Shown: positions 51,713-63,364 of the stretch, in pieces | Layout: each line of letters starts with the position of its first letter | Numbering within the stretch: the stretch's first letter is position 1 | Source: Azolla pinnata | Lineage: Eukaryota; Streptophyta; Polypodiopsida; Salviniales; Salviniaceae | DNA: 64,000 nucleotides | Direction: 5' to 3' | NCBI GenBank assembly: GCA_037176905.1 | Contig: JBBBWG010011446.1 | Location: forward strand, 24,033 to 88,032 | Translations under genes and position numbers: made by a program | Notes under the pieces: generated by a model | Databases searched by the model: none | What the model was told of the DNA's origin: nothing | Seen by the model: the letters and a program-made list of their open reading frames with translations, nothing else

Positions 51713-54700
51713 ATGGCCTGGGTTCTCCTCCTTCACCTTGTTCTTCTGCTCAACCCTCGCCTGAGCTGGAATTCCGGTTTGCTCTTCCTATCCCGTATGT
51801 TGGCTTTTGCCTCACCTTCTCTCCCCTCCTACCATTCCCCCCCCTCTTTTGTTTCTTTGAAAGAAAGTCCAATTGCATTGTGCACCTTTGAGAGAAGACG
51901 CTTGAATGCTGACAATGCTAAATCCTCTGTGATTTCTTCCACTTTCCTGCTCAGTTGCATGCGTTTCAGATTTCGGCAGATGCAGCGCGGTCGGTGATTC
52001 TACATTGGCCCCTCGGAACATAACCTTGTCTCCTCAGCGCTCGATTACGGTTGTCGGAGCTACGGATTCCTCGTCCTTGTTTACCATCTATACATTGGAA
52101 GCTGAAGAATGTGCAAGGAGAGACATGGACCTCATCATTGCTCTCGAATCAGAGCCTGTAAAGAGCTCGCGATCGCCGGATCATGATAAGCCTCGCTACA
52201 TCCTCTGGCTGAATATGGAGGAGGGCCACAACTTTAACAGCAGCAACTACGACAGCTCCTCTCTTTCTTATGTGGATAATGGCACAATCATCGCCACTAC
52301 AGGCAAGTGTCACAAAACCTTCTGTAGGTGCATGAGGCAATGTGGAACGAAATTAGACGAGGGTTTCATAACCTTTTTGCAGGTACAGTAGGTCAAAGGT
52401 GGAATACAATTGTTCGAGAATTCACATGTGTGGTGTGCTTTGGTTGATATTGATAATGATACAATTGTGGGCAACATTTGCTAGTTTTGTTCTTGAAATC
52501 TCCTTGACATATTCAATCATTGATATTGCTCAGTTTATCGGTTGATGCCATTGTGTTCATGTGTGCATGCATGTGTTTTAATTCTTCTTGTTATCATTTT
52601 AGTGTATGAGCAGTTGATATATTAACATGATCATTCCATACAGGCTCTCATCCTTCTTGTTGTCATATCAGTGTATGATCAGTAGGCATATTCAATATTG
52701 ATACCGTTGAGTTTATCATTGATACCATCATGTGTGTGCATGTGTCTCAATTCATCTTGTTGTCATATTAGTGTATGATCAGTCGATGGTAACAAGCATA
52801 CACCTACTTCAATGCAGGCATGCGAATCCCTTTTCTAGACAACTGTAAACCATTTACACAGCTTGAACAAAGTAAGTTGCCTGCTTCCTTCTCCTTTTGC
52901 TGAGTATGCATTTTTTGTTTTTTGGATGTGCCATTGTTGTACAGGTAGTTTCATCTTCTTTTATTGTGCATTTTTTATATTCATATAGTCTGGCTTAAGT
53001 CGAGTCCTAAGGTCATTTGGGCTCTCTTGTTTCTTTAACGTTTTCCAAAGTTAGACGGCATTGATGGATATAGCCTACGAGTGTCCAAGATCGAGAGAAT
53101 AACCATGTTTAGATCTACCATATCATGGCCAGAAGGTCAAGGTAGAGCTTTTATATCTACGATTCACATGGCTTACAATTAGGAATGAACAAGAGGAGAA
53201 CGAACAACCAAGAAGTAATTTATGAGAAAGATATTTCTGCCTTTATGCAAAAACCAACAAAAAAAAAAAACTATTATTGACAACGATTTCGTGGGCCGTA
53301 ATATTTATTTGTCAACTTTCTTCTTTAGTTCATTTCTGAAAATTTGAATTTGTAAAGTTGAAGTTTGCAGAACCAGGTATGATCGGAGGTTTCCTTATTT
53401 TGTGCATGTTTGAAGATTCGTAATGTTAAAAGTATGCAAATTTGAGTTACGATGAACTAATGAAGATGGACTGAGCACTCACACAGATGCTAATGCTTGC
53501 AGAAATCACATGTCGGCAATCATATGCCGTCATCAAGGTTCGACTGTCTGAATACCATGTGATAACAATGCCTTGGTATGTCGGTGTTTCATCCGTACGA
53601 GTTTCACGCAATTACACCTTGAAGGCATGGTGTACCCCAGGTGAGGTTCTTTCGATGCCTTGAAAATATTGTGTTGGGATTGCACCTACTGCGTCAAATC
53701 TGCATGAAAAATATCGGGCGCTGTTCTCATAACGGAGAGAGAGAGAATGCACAGGTTCTAGCGTGCATCCTCATCCAAGCAAGCCTTGTGTCAGTGTTGG
53801 GACATTGGCTTGTCTTCCCAACGTAAGCGAGGGTCTTGTTCGTACACAAGAATGTAAGCTTTTGAAAACAAACTTTCCCAAGAGTATTTTCCAGATAAAT
53901 CAGTGCGTTTTTCTGCTGAGTTTAGCGAGCACCTGACACTGTTTATTCTGCAGATCAGCTTTATTTACCTTCAGATGAAACTGGTGTCGAGATTCGAGAT
54001 GTCACTTTAAATGCAGGGGCATGGAAGTACTATACATTTAATGTATGTAGGCATTTTTTTCTTTCTTTTTCTTGTTGCTGTTATGGTGTTTTTGTCGTAC
54101 TCCTTTACAGAAAACATGATCATTCTGATGCCTTTTGCGATGCAATGCATAATGTTGCTGTTGCGTATACAGGTTTCTGACTCTCTGTCCCGAATACTTG
54201 TGGAGATGTCTCGGTCGCATGGTGATGTAATGCTTATTGTGAAGCCTAGGGAAGACGTTGAGTTGCACAAACAAAGCATATTACCATCAGAATTTGACTT
54301 TGACACTTATGCGGATAAGCTCAGTTACCAAAACAGAGAAAACCATCACTATCGCTATCTCATTGGAACTGGATTGTTTTTTGTTGGACTTCACAACAAC
54401 GATGCATGCGTCAAAGAACCTTCCAGGGTCAATCTGACAATCTTGACTGCATCTCCGAGGAGTTCTTCTTTTTTGTGTCCCAGGAATTGTTCTTATCCCA
54501 ATGGAAGATGTGTATCCAATATTTTGTGCAAATGTGAACCCCACTACGGGGGCAAGTTCTGCGAAGGATGTACGTATGTATGCTTTTCTTTTTTGTTGCA
54601 TCATTTTAAAACATGATTTTCCATGTACTTTACCCTCTTGTTTGCTTAGGAAAACCTGATACATATGACGTCGTTGATATGAGAACATTACGCATATTGA

Positions 54701-55771
54701 CATTGATATATGCTTGATGTATTTTTTTTTTCCAAATTGCTCACAGCCCTCAAATCGCCAAAGTCAGAACAGAATCTATCAGGTTGGCTTCTTCCAGGTC
54801 AAGTAGCATATTTTAAGATTCAGCCCAATAGTAGCTTGTTGATGAAAATTTCTCATCCTAGGAATAACTTGATCATCTTGGCGAGTGAGGGAGGCTTTCC
54901 TACATTGGCTAACCACTCATTGGCTTATATTGGAAATACGTCCGATGATTTTAACTATCATCTCAATGGAAAGGCTCTCTTTGGAGAACAGCGTATATTT
55001 GGAGTCTTTAATCTGGATTACATAATTCATCAGGAATCATTCTATGATATCATGGTGACTCTCCCGGGTACGTACAATGTTCTTGTACATTTAAATTTAC
55101 AATCATTCATCAGAGAAGCAAATACAACAACACTTGGCTTTTTTATTAGATTGGAAGGGACTGAGCACACGCATGCTGATTTTAGCCGCAGTTTGCTCCT
55201 GCTTCATTATGTTCTTTGCCATAGCCATCGTTGAGAGAGTCTTCCATCAATCGAATCCTCAGAATTCGGCTGAACGTGGCACAAGGGATGAAAATGTATA
55301 TAATCTCTGGCACTTTTGGCTGTTTAAGGTTCTTTTCTTTTCTTTGAAAGATGCATTCTTCATTTGTTAATTGCTTCGTTTTTTTTAGGCTTCTAACCAT
55401 GACGGGCTTGATAAAGCAATCATCGAGAGCTTTCCTAAAATGCTATTCATATCCAGCAATGTTACAATCAATCAGACACAGTAAAAATCTCTTCGGTCTA
55501 TATTTTTTGCAGCATGGTTATGCTATTGTTTACAAATTTCATGAATTGCACCGCTGTTTTTTAGGAGAAACCTATGGTGATATACAGAGGATTTTGACCG
55601 CCTATTTTTAATTTCAGATGCTCGATCTGCCTCGGTGGGTACCGTGATAAGGAAGAGCTACGAAGGATTCCATATTGTCTTCATCTATTTCATGCTGAAT
55701 GTCTGGACAAGTGGTTAGTTCGAAGAGCTAGCTGCCCTGTTTGCCGTTTAAAGTTGCCACCAGAGTCCTGA
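51713..55771 (+). CDS. Type I membrane RING-H2 E3 ligase-like protein with EGF-like lumenal module
   Basis: Ten exons, 51713-51794, 51955-52302, 52818-52871, 53503-53640, 53954-54042, 54173-54569, 54747-55067, 55150-55295, 55389-55480 and 55618-55771, give 1821 bp (606 aa). Residues 1-25 are a signal peptide. Residues about 30-475 form a lumenal or extracellular region with many N-glycosylation sites. It holds a six-Cys EGF-like module (C339, C343, C350, C356, C358, C367) flanked by beta-rich segments; [17 protein letters not shown] recalls pre-peptidase or TMEM8-like modules. A single membrane helix (about 485-504) follows. The tail has the ATL-type [11 protein letters not shown] motif and a perfect RING-H2: C557, C560, C576, H578, H581, C584, C595, C598, with W588. 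It probably transfers ubiquitin at an endomembrane or the plasma membrane, with the lumenal part as receptor; this is inference. Intron 2 uses a GC donor. Confidence 0.85.
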
Positions 55772-55904
55772 ACTTGGAAGGTTTTTAGGAGCACCGACTC
55801 AATAATCACTAAGGTTTCAGAAATGAATATGCTAATAACCAACAAGGGAACTGTCTTTACTGATATCGTCGTTTTGTTAGCGAACAAGGAAAGATTCTAT
55901 AAAG

Positions 55905-56285
55905 TCAAAGGTCAGCCCTACTGCTTTACTGATACTTGTCAAGGGCTCAAGGGTCAATCCTATGGAGGATCAGCCATATCTTTTGACTGATATTTGTCAA
56001 GGGTCAGCACAGTGATATTAGTCAAGGAGATCTGTAGTTTTGCTTGACTAAAATTAGTCAAGGAATAGCCCTATTGCTTTCTTTAATCATATTAATCAAG
56101 GTCAAGCCCTATTTACTTCACTGATATTAGTTTAGTGAAGGGGTATACCCCAAGTACTTCACTGACATTAGTCCAGGTTCAGCACTATTGCTTTGCTGAT
56201 ATTAATCCAGGGTCAGCCTCAGTGATATTAGTCAAGAGTCAGCCCTATTGCTATATTGATATTAGTTGACTAGTCAAGGGCCAAC
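55905..56285. repeat. Imperfect minisatellite with TGATATTAGTCAAGGGTCAGCCC core
   Basis: About nine to ten diverged copies of a 30-45 bp unit containing GATATTAGTCAAG, AGCCCTATTGCTT and TCACTGATATTAG. It starts about 130 bp after the RING gene stop codon and may be transcribed as its 3' UTR. Confidence 0.85.
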
Positions 56286-56289
56286 CCTA

Positions 56290-57920
56290 TTGATTTCCCT
56301 ACACAATCATCACAAAAAAGGGCTGCCACAAGATGTGTAAGAATAGGACAGTCTCTTCGAAGCAAACTAAAGCTCGTCGGAGCTTTTTGAAGCTGCCATT
56401 TGGAGCTTTGCAGAATGGTATTTAATCGATCATTGTGATTCATGATCCTGGAATTGGGCGAAGAAGAAAAGTGACTTGCCTTCAACGACATGGTAGTACA
56501 ATTGGTTGGCATTATTTCTTGGATCTGGAACACGCCGCATCTGTGACCAGTAAGCATCTTTATGTCACCACAGAAGAAGGCACTGAATTTGGTACATTAC
56601 AATGCAATAGCAAAAGAGAAAACTCGTTCCAACATTGCTCGCATGTAACAGTATATTATTACATTTCATAGGCAAGATATGCATAGCTATACCTTCCCAT
56701 GCGTGCAACATTCCTTGCTAACATCATCTTTTTAATACTTGACTTTATATGTTTTCAGATCAAATTAATTCTGCGGTGAAGGTTTTTTACAGTGTTAATC
56801 TTAAAGAAACTGGGTGTATGTATACAGTCAAAATGATGAATGTTCATGAAATTGTAGATACACCAATCAATTCCATGTTAAAGATTTCCTCATAAATATT
56901 CCTGAGTACAGTTGGCGATGGCCAATGTTTACAGGATCACGGATACAGTTGTTTGTGATTGATTTTTACATTCATTTTCTAAGGAGATTCAGGTTGCAAT
57001 CAATTTCATTCATCTTGCTCAACACTTCCAGATAAATATTCCTGCATGCAGTTTTGATGATGAATGTTTACAGGATCAAGGGTTCAAGTACATGCTTACG
57101 ATAAAAATTTTGACATACCTTTACGAACGAGGTTCAGATAGCAGGGAGCATAGATAGATTTATGGTAGCAATACATTGCACACATAATTGAAAAAGATAG
57201 TGACTTGTAAGGTCAAAGTCATTCCATGAAAATGGGCATGAAAACAAGGGCAGATTTGTAATTAGTGTATAATTTCCACACCATCATCAGTGATTCTATG
57301 GACATGCTCTGTTCTTCTTACCTCCACAGCATTCATTCATAGCTATTGATAATAGTTTGGTTTCGTCATACAAGTATAAGCTCCTGACAAATTCCAGAGT
57401 TTGATAAGAAAAACATATGCTTCAATCTTAAACACCACAAGAAGAATTTGATAGCAAACATAAAAGAAAGCATCATTACCTATGCCAGCAAAATCTAGAA
57501 CAAAAAGAAAAAGCTCACCATTTCTGCTCAAATTCTTTCATTATTACAATCCCTTTGAAATACATCACTATATATAAATATATACCAAAATCCCACCACA
57601 TTATCCATCGTGGATGGCTATACTCAAGTCTGTTCTCAAACCCCAAATCTGTTCAATCCTCTTCTTCTGCATTCTTCTGCAACCCTATCATATAACTTCT
57701 TCGGATATACTAAGATAGAAATGACACTCTAAGCTTTCTTTTTTATCAATTCCTAGGAACTGGAGCAAATATGACAAGGCTATGCAAATAAGGCTTCGGT
57801 TCGTTCTAGGCATATCTAATCCATATATCTATAGATATAGGGGCATATCTACATGATATATAGGAGAGGAGATACATTGACTCAGCCACAGACGGATGCT
57901 GGAATCTGAGAGAGATGCAT
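56290..57920. other. Intergenic region
   Basis: No gene is supported. Two related segments near 56890-56950 and 57030-57090 share AAATATTCCTG and TGTTTACAGGATCA and look like a diverged local duplication. The right part should hold the 3' UTR of the following minus-strand gene. Confidence 0.4.
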
Positions 57921-58376
57921 CTAGTTCTTGAGCTTGATCAAGGTCTTCTTCAACCACTTGATTACCTTAGACCTTGATCTGTGAGTGTGGGGCAGAACCC
58001 TGATGGAGGCGGCATGGCCTCCCATGCTCTTGTTTGGAACACTTCCTACACTCTTGCTACGCTCAAGCATGAGCTCTGCTGTCTCAGGTTCCCCGGCTTT
58101 CTTCATACCAGACAAGTCCATTGTTGAATCTCCTCCTCCTGCTTCTTGTTGTTGTGATGATGATGACGATGCCAATGAGGAATGCGGTGGTGGTTCTAAT
58201 GATACTCTCCCTGGATTCATCATTGGGTGATGGTGGACCTTGGATCCCCCGGTGAAGGGGCTAATGGAAACTTGATCCCTCTTCAGCCTCACCAGCACTC
58301 CATCCTCATTGTAGGTCCATGTGCTACCCGATGATCCTTGCCTTCTGAAGGAAGTTCCTCTTGTCAGGGAAGCCAT
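57921..58376 (-). CDS. Small basic protein resembling MAPK-kinase-substrate At1g80180 family
   Basis: A single-exon ORF of 151 aa. The N-terminus reads MASLTRGTSFRRQGSSGSTW, and the RRQGSSGxxW motif is the hallmark of the short plant proteins annotated as MAPK kinase substrate At1g80180-like. A second Ser-rich site, MLERSKSVGSVP, and a strongly basic C-terminus (RSRSKVIKWLKKTLIKLKN) follow. The protein has no signal peptide or membrane segment and is probably disordered and phosphorylated. Beyond the N-terminal motif the match to the family is loose, so the name is tentative. A CTT microsatellite (coding sense GAA, 58481-58504) lies about 110 bp upstream in the leader. Confidence 0.65.
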   Translation of the reverse strand: MASLTRGTSFRRQGSSGSTWTYNEDGVLVRLKRDQVSISPFTGGSKVHHHPMMNPGRVSLEPPPHSSLASSSSSQQQEAGGGDSTMDLSGMKKAGEPETAELMLERSKSVGSVPNKSMGGHAASIRVLPHTHRSRSKVIKWLKKTLIKLKN

Positions 58377-59880
58377 TGGAAAGATTTAGGGTTTCCTCTC
58401 CTTCCTGTACAGGATTGGATATGGGCAGGGAGAGGTTTCCTTCCTTCTTTCCTTGGGTTCTGCTCAGATGAATGCAGCTGTTCTTCTTCTTCTTCTTCTT
58501 CTTGATGGAAGGGGATGCATATGAGAAAGGGGTATTAAACAAAGAAGGAAAACCCTAAAACGGGCAAGACGAGAGACGGGGCTGGTGATGAAGCGAAAGG
58601 AAAACTCTAGAGCTTTTGATGGTGTTTTAATGGTGTGGAGAAGAACAAAAGAAGATGGAGAAGAGGAGGGCAGAGCATTAAACCAGAGATTAATGGCGAG
58701 AATGAAGGCACGGTGTAATGCTCTCTTTAAGAGCTTGCAGAACAGATAGAGGAGTAAAAAAAGAAAGAAAAAACCAAAAACAGACCTGATTACTAAATCC
58801 ACAACGAAGTAAAAAAAAAAACCAAAACAAAAACAAATCAAAATGGTTTCCTTCCTTAGGAATCAACAGAGGCAAAAGGAAATTCCAAAATCAATTAGCA
58901 AAAACTCAGAAACTGCTTAGATAACCGACTCGAGAACGACTTTGCAGGCCAATTTTGTGCTCTCCAAATTCTATTTCAGAAGAGAAAAAGGGATTATTTA
59001 ACCCATTTTCAAGCCCCACCACCGTGTGTATCAGAGAAAAAAAGAAAAGAAAACAGAGCAATTTGTGTCTTTTGTTTTCGGTTATATAAAATTTATTCAT
59101 CCGTTGTTTTGTTTTTGGGTTTCTTACCATCGATAGACATGTACAGAAGAAATTATTAGCTCGCTCATTTTTCCTGAGCCCTTTCCCCAGATTCTTCTCC
59201 TAGTAAATCAATATCCTGCTTCGTTTTTCAGGGCCATTGCCAATTTCCAAAATCTCAGAACAGAACTGTTTCTGTCCTTTCTTTTCTTCTGTTGTTTTTT
59301 TTTTACCCATGGGTAGAGAGATATTCAAGGGAATCCATTCCTTTTCTCTCGGGGGTCGATTTTGCTCCTGGAATTAGAAAGGGAGGCCAGGGGGGAAGGG
59401 ATTTTTCGTCATTATCGGATGAATGTAAGGAAAAAAGAAAAGAAAACAAGCTAAACTGGAAGGAAGAAAAACAACAGGATTAAATTAAAGAAGGAGAAGA
59501 CTGTGTCAGAAACTTTCAGAGAATTCAGGGTTGTGTTCCTGCAGACAGAGCGAGCAGAAGGGCAGGTAAGAAAAACAAAACTTCCTGTTTCTTTTCTGAC
59601 CAGGATTAAAAGGTACACAGTACTCGATCTCTGTTCGTTTTGGGCGCTTTCCTTTTCCCGTTTGGAAGTCTCTGAAGGCGAGAGATCTGAGCAGCAGAGC
59701 CATCGCCATAGCCGCCATCGCCAAGAACGCGCAGAGAAGAAAGAAGCAGAAAAACGCCGCCAGTTTCCCGCCCATTTTTCGGGGCGCTTTCACACTTGGG
59801 CGCCCAAATTCAGCCCCAACACATTTTTAAGGGCTCATTCACACCTGAACTCTCTTGGATACGTACTGATTCATTTTCAA
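58377..59880. other. Leader and spacer region with a doubtful small secreted ORF
   Basis: The left part is the leader and promoter of the preceding minus-strand gene. On the minus strand, 59506-59775 is open for 89 codons starting MGGKLAAFFCFFLLCAFLAM, a textbook signal peptide, then a basic GKGKRPKR and a Cys-containing tail. It might be a small secreted protein or a first exon. On the plus strand an overlapping 132-codon frame (59503-59901) is equally open. Neither is convincing alone, and no TATA box or splice partner was recognised. Confidence 0.3.
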
Positions 59881-59883
59881 CTC

Positions 59884-59940
59884 TTAGGGTTTACGGTTTA
59901 GGGTTTAGAGTTTAGGGTTTAGGGTTTAGGGTTTAGGGCT
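59884..59940. repeat. Interstitial telomere-type TTTAGGG array
   Basis: About seven copies of TTTAGGG, some mutated (TTTACGG, TTTAGAG). It is in the opposite orientation to the CCCTAAA arrays at 3471 and 37093. Confidence 0.88.
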
Positions 59941-62900
59941 TTTGCATGTCATGTGGCGATCATGCATGATAAGGGCGTAGATGTGCATGAGCTGATGATG
60001 ATCGTACACCACGGAAGAATTTGTTAGGGCCAGTCTAGTTCGATCCTCCGTTTGTTTTGGTGTTCTCGTAACGTTGCGATGCTACTGGTAGTATCTCTTC
60101 TTTTGACTTCGGAATCTGACATTTGTCTGCATGCTTCGGATCTCTTCGACCATCAATCAAGACGGCTTGAATTTTAAAATTAGCTGCACGAGTTTTTTCT
60201 CGGCCTTTTTTGTCGCAGATTTGAGACGAGGGCCTACAGCTCCTCCTTTGAATGCCAGCCAAGTTTGATGGCACTCGCTCTTGATTTCGATGACTTTAAA
60301 ATTATGTGGCTTTAGTAATTGTTTGATTCATACAGCCTAAGTTAGATCTCGTTTTCTCCCTCACAATTTGATATTTTATGGACTTATTTTTCATCAAGGA
60401 TTGAGATAATGTTGAAGTTACACTTCTTGCAATTTATGAACAGTTAGATTAATCGATTGTGTACTCAATTGTTACTAGAAATTGATTGTTTGACTAATTA
60501 ATGTTTAGAGCATCTACAACTCATGCACCCAAGTTGAGAGCCAACTTGTGTTTCAATAGTTACAATTTCAGTTTAAAATATGTTTATTCAACCATTTAAC
60601 AATCTAATAGAAATCAATGTAGTAACATTGTTGAGGGCCTTTATCAAATAAATGTTTGTAAATAATGGTGTCAACCCAACTATTGATGTTTGCATCGTTA
60701 TAATCTAAAGTATACAATGATTATTATGGACCCTCCAACTACGATTTACAACAAAGCACTAAAAATGAATGTTTGAGCAATGAAACATCATGGACACACC
60801 AACCATTAATTATGATAGAAGTATGATTGATAAAACAAGGGTTATATGATAAATTTAGAGTGACTCAAATGCTAAAATAGAAATAAATAAGAGGTTAATT
60901 TATCAAAAGCAATATATTGTTATATTAGTGATACAAATAAAAGTATTTGTAAGTATCCATACACATTTTTTAAAGACATATATTCATGTTCTACATAATA
61001 TTGACACTATACTCAATAATACTTTATAATATTTTAACAAGATTCGTGTATTGATCGATCCAAGTTTAAAACAAATTATACATTTTTTTATCATTTAAGA
61101 CAAACATTTATTTATACTCTTACTTTGGTTTGTTGCAGGTCTTCGATTTTAACTTTCATCATTTGACGGAAGTATGAAGCACCAAGCGTTAAACCATGAT
61201 GAAACATGGACAATGAGGCTATAAAATAGGAGAGTACGAAAAATCTGGATATAAAAAAGAAAATATTAATATGATGTGTAAATTACTAGCGTATAACGAA
61301 ATACGCTTAAATGAATCACTATGAATCTATTTATAAGTTTTTATACAATATTTTAGAATGTCATATTTTATACAATTATATTATTTAAGATAATTATATA
61401 TTATTCTAAATTATTTTACAATATCGTAAAGTACTTACAATAATATGAAATTTATTATCATAATAGTTAAAAGTTTAAGAATATGTTAAAAGGTTATGGG
61501 TTTAAATATTGTAAGTAAAAATGTATTTTGTCATGACACAAATGTCACTTGATTAAGTGATAACCTAAAAGTTTTCTGAAAATTGGTGTAAAGAACTTAT
61601 AAATGTGTATAAGGGTGGACAAAGACCTTCTTATAAATCAACCGAGCAATCATCATAGATTAATGTTTCCTTGGGTAAGTAACCAATATTTCATGTTTTT
61701 TTCTTAAACATTTTAACAATTTGTAATCTAGATTGTTAATAATTTTTTCACTAATTAAACACGAGCTTAAATGAACATAAAAAAGTGAACCTCTAAGATT
61801 GAAATGACATCAAGTAAAAATATCGATTAAATCAAAATCAAATAAAAATATGGAAATACTTCTAATAGCAAATTAATGATTGATATAATTAAATGATAAA
61901 AATAAAGGGAATAAAGTAGTAATCTAGATGGTACTCGAGTGTAACTAATCCATGAGTTCTTAAGTTTTTTCTATCTCATTCATTATTTTACATACATTCT
62001 AGTATTATATTATTTAGTTTTTGTAAGGTATCCATTATTATTGCTAGTATTATTATTATAATTTCTTAAGAAATGTTATTATATCACTATGATTTTTTTA
62101 TTTTTTATTTTTTTGTTGTCATTATATTAGCTTGTGCATAATAATTATGTGCTTCGTTCATTAACATACAAAACTTCAGTTATTCTTGGTGTAATTAATA
62201 TGATGCAGATCATGATTTGTTGTGTTGAAACACCATCGTATATGTACACAATACCAACATCGAGATCTGTTGTTATTGAATCTTCCCGTCGATTGCTCGT
62301 ATAAAGACCTCTTGGTGTCCTAATTTGATTAATTAGAGAAAAAAACCTAAAGAATGTAAACCTCTTTTCTAAACTCATTATTCAAAGAATAACCAATTTG
62401 ATTATTATGAAAAGAACCACATATCTATTTCTTTTACCTTTTATTTAAATATATTCCGCCTCCTATTAAAAATTAGTGGTCCATCTATCGCAAAAATTGT
62501 TTGTGTATTTATTTTGACTTTACTATAATAAAGATTTGTGGGGTCACATCAAGTGAGGGCTATTATGTGACAATAACTTGTAGTAAACTCGTGGTAAAAT
62601 ATTATAATATTAAAGGTACAACAATTTACATCATGATAATATAGATTTTAACATATAAAGTGTTGAGCTTATAACCTCTTGATATCTAAGTTAAACTTTT
62701 AATCATTATCATAAGATATCTGATGCATAAATGTTTTATACATTATTATTTATTATTAAATATTTAAAATATTTTATGATTATCTTAAATATCATAAATA
62801 TTTAGAATATTATAAAAACATTCCGAAATACATAATAAGAACCTATAAATAAGGGAGTACTCAACAATTAGAACTCGTTCGGTTAATTGAGAGTTTTTTA

Positions 62901-63364
62901 ATATTATTGTACCCCAAGTTGTTGGGAAAATCATTTCTTGTCTTCTTGTTTTTAGTTTATCTATTTCTTCTTGTCATTACTCTTGTCTTTAAATTCTATG
63001 ATTATCCACAAGTCTCAGTCGTGACAATAGGTGCAGTAAATAGAGCATCTATACTATGATAAATTCGTGACAAATTATAATTATCCTTGACACGTCAATG
63101 AGGTTGCAATAAATACGTGGTAAATGCATAACAATAGTCGTGGTAAACTCGTGCCAAATTTGACATGACCAAAAAATAATTTTAAATGAAATTTTTATTA
63201 ATAAAATCACAAAAACAAAAAAGGGTGCTTAAAAATTATTCAAAAATTGTTTATTAAAAAATGAATATCTTATTTTCATTTTATTTGATTATAAGTTTTC
63301 TTTTTGTTTTCAATTTTGAAAACATATACTTCTTTAGCAATTTCTTTATTTTATAGGCTGAATA
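59941..63364. other. AT-rich gene-free region
   Basis: About 3.4 kb with falling GC content. I found no exon, RNA gene or conserved motif. An AT-rich middle (about 61200-62100) and short degenerate repeats with TGGTAAA (62565-62600 and 63020-63175) suggest old transposon-derived sequence. Confidence 0.45.
63020..63175. repeat. Decayed relative of the CACTA subterminal repeats
   Basis: The segment holds ATAAATTCGTGACAAATT, ATACGTGGTAAATG and CGTGGTAAACTCGTGCCAAA. The last matches CGCGGCAAACTCGCGGTAAA at about 63436 mostly with CG-to-TG changes, as expected of an older copy mutated by cytosine methylation and deamination. Confidence 0.45.
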
